Source: Streptomyces sp. DH24 (lineage in GTDB: Bacteria > Actinomycetota > Actinomycetes > Streptomycetales > Streptomycetaceae). Taken from it: DNA of 64,000 nucleotides. Within the stretch, counting starts at the first letter, position 1, and each line of letters starts with the position of its first letter. This document shows, one piece after another, positions 58,361 to 64,000 of the stretch. The stretch spans positions 1 to 64,000 of the forward strand of contig NZ_JARVKW010000034.1 in assembly GCF_029813775.1 (NCBI RefSeq), read 5' to 3'. Under the pieces are notes generated by a model. That model made no database searches, was not told the DNA's origin, and saw nothing but the letters and a program-made list of their open reading frames with translations. Made by a program: the position numbers and the translations under genes.

Positions 58361-59218
58361 ATGTCAGGCTTTGAGTGGGACACGGCCGCAGACCAGCGCT
58401 TCACCGTCAACCTGTCGATCCTCTTCACGGAACTCCCGCTGCTGGAGCGCCCGGCGGCAGCCGCCGAGGCCGGCTTCACCGCGGTCGAGCTGTGGTGGCC
58501 CTGGGTCGACTCCCCCACCCCCGAGCGGTCCGAGCTCGACGCGCTGAGGAAGGCGGTCGAGGACGCCGGCGTCCGCCTCACGGGGCTGAACTTCTACGCC
58601 GGCCGACTGCCCGGCCCGGACCGGGGCGCCCTGTCGGTCCCCGGCGAGGAGTCGGAGCGGGTCCGTGCCAACGTCGACGTGGCCGCCGAGTTCGCGCGGT
58701 CGCTGGGCTGCGGCGCGCTCAACGCGCTGTACGGCAACCGCGTCGAGGGCGTGGACCCGGCCGAGCAGGACGCGCTCGCGCTTCAGAACCTGGTGCTCGC
58801 GGCGCGGGCCGCCGACCGGATCGGCGCGATCCTGCTGATCGAGGCGCTGAACGAGCCGGAGTCGCCGCGCTACCCGCTGGTGTCGGCACCGGCCGCCGTC
58901 GCCGTGGCCGACCGGGTCAACGAGGCCACGGGCCTGGGCAACGCCAGGTTCCTGATGGACCTGTACCACCTGTCGATGAACGGCGAGGACCTGCCGCGGG
59001 TGATCGAGCGGTACGCGGCGCGGACCGGTCACGTCCAGATCGCCGACAACCCCGGCCGCGGCGCCCCGGGCACGGGTTCGCTGCCGCTGGCGGACCTCCT
59101 CGGCCGCCTGCGCAAGGCCGGTTACGACGGCCCGGTCGGCCTGGAGTACAAGCCGGGCGACCGCCCGAGCGCGGAGGCCTTCGACTGGCTGCCCCGCGCG
59201 GCACGCGCCGCCCGCTGA
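58361..59218 (+). CDS. hyi: hydroxypyruvate isomerase
   Basis: A 285-residue TIM-barrel protein of the Hyi group. Typical parts are FTVNLSILFTELPLLERPAA, AVELWWPWVDSPTPERSELD, ILLIEALNEPESPRYPL with the metal Glu, MDLYHLSMNGEDLPRVIERY and the C-terminal Glu in VGLEYKPGDRPSAEAFDWLP. It interconverts hydroxypyruvate and tartronate semialdehyde. ATG 58361 has a weak ribosome site (GGGAGC). It starts the glyoxylate-side operon with glxR, 34 bases downstream. Confidence 0.95.
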   Translation: MSGFEWDTAADQRFTVNLSILFTELPLLERPAAAAEAGFTAVELWWPWVDSPTPERSELDALRKAVEDAGVRLTGLNFYAGRLPGPDRGALSVPGEESERVRANVDVAAEFARSLGCGALNALYGNRVEGVDPAEQDALALQNLVLAARAADRIGAILLIEALNEPESPRYPLVSAPAAVAVADRVNEATGLGNARFLMDLYHLSMNGEDLPRVIERYAARTGHVQIADNPGRGAPGTGSLPLADLLGRLRKAGYDGPVGLEYKPGDRPSAEAFDWLPRAARAAR

Positions 59219-59252
59219 ATCCCCAAGCACGCTGTGTGAGAGAGGCACCCCC

Positions 59253-60143
59253 ATGAGTACGCTCCCCAAGATCGCCTGGATCGGCCTCGGCATCATGGGC
59301 TCCCCCATGTCCGAGAACCTGATCAAGGCCGGCTACGACGTCACCGGCTACACCCTGGAGAAGGAGAAGCTGGACCGGCTGGCCGCCGCCGGCGGCAGCG
59401 CCGCCGCCTCCATCGCCGACGCCGTGCGGGACGCCGACGTGATCATCACGATGGTGCCCGCCTCCCCGCAGGTCGAGGCCATCGCGTACGGCCCCGACGG
59501 CATCCTGGAGAACGCGAGGTCCGGCGCGCTGCTGATCGACATGTCCTCGATCACGCCGCAGACCTCGGTCGACCTGGCGAAGAACGCCCGGGAGAAGGGC
59601 ATCCGCGTCCTGGACGCCCCGGTCTCCGGCGGTGAGGCCGGCGCGATCGAGGCCGTGCTGTCCATCATGGTCGGCGGCGAGCAGGCCGACTTCGCCGAGG
59701 CGGAGCCGATCTTCGAGGCGCTCGGGAAGACCATCGTGCTGTGCGGTCCGCACGGCTCGGGCCAGACCGTGAAGGCCGCCAACCAGCTGATCGTCGCCGT
59801 GAACATCCAGGCGTGCGCCGAGGCCGTGGTCTTCCTGGAGAAGTCCGGCGTGGACCTGGCCGCCGCCCTGGACGTGCTGAACGGCGGTCTCGCCGGCTCC
59901 ACCGTGCTGACGCGGAAGAAGGACAACTTCCTCGACCGCGACTTCAAGCCGGGCTTCCGCATCGACCTGCACCACAAGGACATGGGCATCGTCACGGACG
60001 CCGCCCGCAACGTCGGCGCGGCGCTGCCCGTCGGCGCCGTGGTCGCCCAGCTGGTCGCGTCGCTGCGCGCCCAGGGCGACGGCGGCCTGGACCACTCGGC
60101 CCTGCTGCGGGCCGTGGAGCGCCTGTCCGGCGCCCAGGTCTGA
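59253..60143 (+). CDS. glxR: 2-hydroxy-3-oxopropionate (tartronate semialdehyde) reductase
   Basis: A 296-residue beta-hydroxyacid dehydrogenase. The NAD(P) motif is WIGLGIMGSPMSENLIKAGY, the substrate loop is LDAPVSGGEAGAIEAVLSIM, and the catalytic Lys is in GSGQTVKAANQLIVAVNIQA. The C-terminal DLHHKDMGIVTDAARNVGAA is conserved. It reduces tartronate semialdehyde to D-glycerate, following Gcl and Hyi. AGAGAGG precedes ATG 59253. Confidence 0.96.
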   Translation: MSTLPKIAWIGLGIMGSPMSENLIKAGYDVTGYTLEKEKLDRLAAAGGSAAASIADAVRDADVIITMVPASPQVEAIAYGPDGILENARSGALLIDMSSITPQTSVDLAKNAREKGIRVLDAPVSGGEAGAIEAVLSIMVGGEQADFAEAEPIFEALGKTIVLCGPHGSGQTVKAANQLIVAVNIQACAEAVVFLEKSGVDLAAALDVLNGGLAGSTVLTRKKDNFLDRDFKPGFRIDLHHKDMGIVTDAARNVGAALPVGAVVAQLVASLRAQGDGGLDHSALLRAVERLSGAQV

Positions 60144-60241
60144 CCCTCCCCAAGACTCCGGGCGGCGTCGCTGCTGACACCTGTCCCGTCGCGCCCAAGT
60201 GGCGGCGCCGCCCGGAACCGGGGCCGACCCATGCCCACTGA

Positions 60242-60335
60242 TTCAACAAACTGTTGACGCCTCGAACGTCCCGAACCTAGGCTCCGCAAAGAACTTCGGC
60301 TCCACAAAGCGGAAACAGGTTTCCGCTCGTTTTCG
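60242..60335 (+). promoter_or_regulatory. katA promoter with palindrome and tandem boxes
   Basis: TTGACG (60254-60259) and TAGGCT (60278-60283) are 18 bases apart. The -35 lies in TTCAACAAACTGTTGAC (60242-60258). CTCCACAAAGCGGAA (60300-60314) is one base different from allR box 1, and a weaker TTCCGCTCGTTTTCG follows at exactly 21 bp (60321-60335). Confidence 0.7.
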
Positions 60336-60363
60336 CTGCTGCTCCCCGTACGGAAGGTCCACG

Positions 60364-61821
60364 ATGTCGAAGCGCGTGCTCACCACCGAGTCCGGCGCCC
60401 CCGTCGCCGACAACCAGAACTCCGCCTCCGCCGGCATCGGCGGCCCGCTGCTGCTCCAGGACCAGCACCTCCTGGAGAAGCTGGCCCGCTTCAACCGCGA
60501 GCGCATCCCGGAGCGCGTGGTGCACGCCCGCGGCTCCGGCGCCTACGGCCACTTCGAGGTGACCGACGACGTCACCGACGTCACGTACGCCGACTTCCTC
60601 GGCGAGGTCGGGCGCCGCACCGAGGTGTTCGTGCGCTTCTCGACCGTGGCCGACTCGCTCGGCGGCGCGGACGCGGTGCGCGACCCGCGCGGCTTCGCGG
60701 TCAAGTTCTACACGCGGGAGGGCAATTACGACCTCGTGGGGAACAACACCCCGGTGTTCTTCATCAAGGACCCGATCAAGTTCCCGGACTTCATCCACTC
60801 GCAGAAGCGCGACCCCTTCACCGGCCGGCAGGAGCCGGACAACGTCTGGGACTTCTGGGCGCACTCCCCCGAGGCCACCCACCAGGTGACGTGGCTGATG
60901 GGCGACCGCGGCATCCCGGCGTCGTACCGGCACATGAACGGCTACGGCTCGCACACCTACCAGTGGACGAACGCCGAGGGCGAGGCGTTCTTCGTCAAGT
61001 ACCACTTCAAGACGAACCAGGGCATCCGCTGCCTGTCCAGCGAGCAGGCCGCCGAGACGGCGGGCAAGGACCCGAACTCGCACCAGACGGACCTGCTCCA
61101 GGCCATCGAGCGCGGCGTGCACCCGTCCTGGACGCTGTACGTGCAGATCATGCCGGCGGCCGAGGCGGCCGACTACCGCTTCAACCCGTTCGACCTGACG
61201 AAGGTGTGGCCGCACGCGGACTACCCGCTGCGCCGGGTGGGCCGGCTGGTGCTGGACCGCAACCCCGACAACGTGTTCGCCGAGGTCGAGCAGGCCGCGT
61301 TCTCCCCGAACAACTTCGTGCCGGGCATCGGCCCGTCGCCCGACAAGATGCTCCAGGGCCGCCTGTTCGCCTACGCGGACGCGCACCGCTACCGGCTCGG
61401 CGTCAACCACACCCAGCTCGCCGTCAACGCCCCGCGCGCGACGACCGCCGAGAACTACGGCCGGGACGGCCTCATGGCCGTCAACCCCCAGGGCCGGTAC
61501 GCCAAGAACTACGAGCCGAACTCCTACGACGGCCCCGCCGAGACCGGCCGCCCGCTGTCGGCCCCGCTGGCCGTGTCCGGTCACACGGGCACCCACCAGG
61601 CGCCGCAGCACACCAAGGACGACGACTTCTTCCAGGCCGGTGAGCTCTACCGGCTGATGTCCGGGGAGGAGAAGAAGCGTCTGGTCGCGAACATCGCCGG
61701 CGGCCTGTCCCAGGTCTCCCGCGACGACGTGATCGAGAAGAACCTGGCCCACTTCCACGCCGCCGACCCGGAGTACGGCACGCGCGTGGCGGAGGCGGTC
61801 CGCGCCCTGCGCGAGGACTGA
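60364..61821 (+). CDS. katA: monofunctional catalase
   Basis: A 485-residue small-subunit haem catalase. The catalytic His is in [20 protein letters not shown], the Asn in [20 protein letters not shown], and the proximal haem Tyr in [20 protein letters not shown]. It breaks down H2O2, which the uricase reaction makes in equal amounts. Its promoter carries the same operator-like boxes as aceB, hyi and allR, so it appears to be part of the same regulon rather than only an oxidative-stress gene. Confidence 0.97.
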   Translation: MSKRVLTTESGAPVADNQNSASAGIGGPLLLQDQHLLEKLARFNRERIPERVVHARGSGAYGHFEVTDDVTDVTYADFLGEVGRRTEVFVRFSTVADSLGGADAVRDPRGFAVKFYTREGNYDLVGNNTPVFFIKDPIKFPDFIHSQKRDPFTGRQEPDNVWDFWAHSPEATHQVTWLMGDRGIPASYRHMNGYGSHTYQWTNAEGEAFFVKYHFKTNQGIRCLSSEQAAETAGKDPNSHQTDLLQAIERGVHPSWTLYVQIMPAAEAADYRFNPFDLTKVWPHADYPLRRVGRLVLDRNPDNVFAEVEQAAFSPNNFVPGIGPSPDKMLQGRLFAYADAHRYRLGVNHTQLAVNAPRATTAENYGRDGLMAVNPQGRYAKNYEPNSYDGPAETGRPLSAPLAVSGHTGTHQAPQHTKDDDFFQAGELYRLMSGEEKKRLVANIAGGLSQVSRDDVIEKNLAHFHAADPEYGTRVAEAVRALRED

Positions 61822-61831
61822 CCCACAGGCT

Positions 61832-61868
61832 GCGTCCGGTGTCCGACGGGGAGGTCGGAACCGGACGC
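61832..61868 (+). terminator. katA terminator hairpin
   Basis: GCGTCCGGTGTCCGAC (61832-61847) pairs with 61854-61868 with one bulged base over a 6-nt loop, directly after the katA stop. Confidence 0.8.
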
Positions 61869-61873
61869 GCGGA

Positions 61874-61922
61874 CCCGCCGTGCCGGCGACCCGGATGAGG
61901 GGTGGTCGACCGGCACGGCGGG
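61874..61922. terminator. second hairpin downstream of katA
   Basis: CCCGCCGTGCCGG (61874-61886) and its perfect complement at 61910-61922 enclose a 23-nt loop. It may back up the katA terminator. Confidence 0.5.
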
Positions 61923-62285
61923 CAGGACGCGGACCGCGGCGGTGTGCGAGCCAGTGCGGTGGTGAAGGTCCCGGTGCCTCCTTCTTCGACCTGAGGGAAG
62001 GAGCCCCCGGTCCCGTCGCACCCGCCGCGGTCCCGATCCCCCATGACCCGTCCGGCGGCGCGAATGTCCCGTCGCGCCCGGTCTCGCACCGTCGGACGGC
62101 ACAACTGCCCTGCGACTCCAGTACCTTCACCGGCCCCGAAGCGCCGGATGCGGACGGTCCCGCATCCGCCGCTTCTCGGCGTGCGCGCGCCTACACACCC
62201 GGGCGTAGGCGGCGTACGGCACCCTCAAATCAAGCTCTGAACCCGGCCCCGGCAGGCTTGGGCCGGGGGTGCGGGCGGGCACATA
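61923..62285. other. 363-bp gap, nothing recognised
   Basis: No ORF with Streptomyces-like codon use, RNA gene or operator is convincing on either strand. It separates the katA terminators from the hairpin before the TIGR04222 gene. Confidence 0.5.
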
Positions 62286-62336
62286 CCGTCGCACAGGGGC
62301 CCGCCGGCACGGGGGCGGCGGGCCCCTGTGCGACGG
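62286..62336 (+). promoter_or_regulatory. 21-bp perfect hairpin just before the TIGR04222 gene
   Basis: Arms 62286-62306 and 62316-62336 pair without a mismatch over a 9-nt loop. The stem ends nine bases before ATG 62346 and touches the G-rich ribosome site (62335-62339). It could attenuate or gate translation, protect the mRNA 5' end, or be a terminator. Confidence 0.55.
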
Positions 62337-62345
62337 GGGTGCGCG

Positions 62346-62966
62346 ATGGACGACGTCACGGTGGACCGGCTTCGGCCGCACGAGATCGCCCTGCTGCGGG
62401 GCGGCGCGCGTGCCGCCGTCACGGTGGCCCTGGTGGGCCTGCACCTGCGGGGCGCCCTGGAGGCCGGCCTGCCGGGCACGGTGCGGGCGTCCGGGTCGGC
62501 GGCCGTGGCCGTGCCGGACCCGCTGGAGCGCGCGGTGCTCGGCTGCCTCCGGGAGCCCCTGTCACCAAGGGAGTTGGTCCGGCATCCGGACGTCCGGGTG
62601 GCGACCGCGGAGCTCCTCCTCGGACCGGCCGGCGCCGGCCTGCTGGGCCCCCGGCTGCTCCGCCCGACGCGGGAGGCCCGCCGCCGGGTGCGGGAGCTGC
62701 GGGAGCGGCACCCGGTCCCGCGGACCCGGCACGGGCTGCCGGACGACGCCGGGCTGCTCGCCGTCGCCCTGCACGGGGAGACGGCCCTGGTCGCGCTGGT
62801 GCCGCGCTTCGCGCTGCGGGCCGGGCTGACCCGCCGGGCGCGGGTGGCGGACCGGGGAATGCTGCGGCACACGCCGCGCAACGCCGACCGGTGGGACCGC
62901 ACGCCGCTCCGGGGCGGCTTCGACGGGGGCGGCGACGGCGGTGGAGGGGGCGGCGGTGGGGACTGA
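62346..62966 (+). CDS. TIGR04222-like membrane protein with glycine-rich end
   Basis: A 206-residue protein. The N-terminal RLRPHEIALLRGGARAAVTV, the middle PLSPRELVRHPDVRVATAEL and the Gly-rich C-terminus (FDGGGDGGGGGGGGD) are as I recall the TIGR04222 domain found in Streptomyces. The gene starts at ATG 62346, directly after the hairpin, with GTG 62328 inside the hairpin as a less likely alternative. Hydrophobicity is moderate (ETALVALVPRFALRAGL). Function unknown. Confidence 0.75.
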   Translation: MDDVTVDRLRPHEIALLRGGARAAVTVALVGLHLRGALEAGLPGTVRASGSAAVAVPDPLERAVLGCLREPLSPRELVRHPDVRVATAELLLGPAGAGLLGPRLLRPTREARRRVRELRERHPVPRTRHGLPDDAGLLAVALHGETALVALVPRFALRAGLTRRARVADRGMLRHTPRNADRWDRTPLRGGFDGGGDGGGGGGGGD

Positions 62967-62994
62967 GCCGCGCACCGCACACCGGCGCACGCGA

Positions 62995-63031
62995 AAGGGC
63001 GGCCCGCCCCCTTCCGGGACGGGCCGCCCTT
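62995..63031. terminator. 12-bp bidirectional terminator hairpin
   Basis: AAGGGCGGCCCG (62995-63006) pairs with CGGGCCGCCCTT (63020-63031) over 13 bases, between the convergent TIGR04222 and gcl genes. Confidence 0.85.
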
Positions 63032-63053
63032 CGGCGTCGTGCGCCGCGGCAGG

Positions 63054-64000
<947 letters not shown>

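Overview
The window is about 72% G+C. It has GTG and TTG starts, many 4-base stop/start overlaps (ATGA, GTGA), Tat signal peptides, and a purine-degradation gene set that resembles the Streptomyces coelicolor SCO6201-SCO6248 neighbourhood as I remember it. It is almost certainly a Streptomyces chromosome (arm-proximal, with decayed insertion sequences). No rRNA, tRNA or CRISPR was seen.

Layout. (1) 70-10009: a compact, divergently transcribed biosynthetic cluster that I do not recognise as any described system. The left operon (minus strand, 6248 to 123) encodes a PF10014-type Fe(II)/2-oxoglutarate dioxygenase, a tRNA-synthetase-like amino acid:carrier-protein ligase, a carrier protein, a MATE exporter, an ATP-grasp ligase and a GSA-type PLP enzyme. 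The right operon (plus strand, 6592 to 9747) encodes a second carrier protein, a ketosynthase-like partner without the active-site Cys, a full ketosynthase, and a crotonase. Both ends carry hairpins that share one almost identical arm. (2) 10006-13374: a two-component system with a proline-rich membrane protein between kinase and regulator. (3) 13554-18365: a small membrane protein, an amidase, a DoxX gene under an orphan CebR-type operator, two RNase Sa-family loci (one intact, one an inverted C-terminal remnant), and remnants of IS6, IS21 and IS5 elements. (4) 18675-26514: an SDR, then alc, allB, allR, a DUF5955 gene, a MocA-like nucleotidyltransferase, aceB and a SelW-like gene. (5) 26511-30644: a HipA-like kinase and two divergent IucA/IucC siderophore synthetases. 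(6) 30690-38844: a vWA protein pair, an HxlR regulator, an AlaA-type aminotransferase, two near-identical GH25 lysozymes with duplicated leaders, and a PGRP amidase. (7) 38947-44726: a urate/xanthine permease, 8-oxoguanine deaminase, uricase, HIU hydrolase, OHCU decarboxylase, and a small HTH/thiamine-binding pair. (8) 44971-58198: a lytic transglycosylase, an ECF sigma factor with a membrane-anchored tail, and a complete Mce importer operon (ATPase, two permeases, six MCE proteins, two Mce-associated proteins). (9) 58361-64000: hyi, glxR, katA, a TIGR04222 gene and the C-terminal part of gcl.

How it works together. Regions 4, 7 and 9 form one purine-to-central-metabolism route: uptake, urate oxidation, HIU and OHCU processing to allantoin, allantoinase and allantoicase to ureidoglycolate (and on to glyoxylate), then malate synthase or Gcl-Hyi-GlxR, with catalase disposing of uricase peroxide. 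Tandem 15-bp boxes spaced exactly 21 bp lie at the allR, aceB, hyi and katA promoters and are good candidate AllR operators. A second 17-bp palindrome overlaps the -35 regions of allB, aceB, katA and the uricase operon. The Mce operon sits between two parts of this purine set. All functional statements are from reading the sequence; no database search was run.
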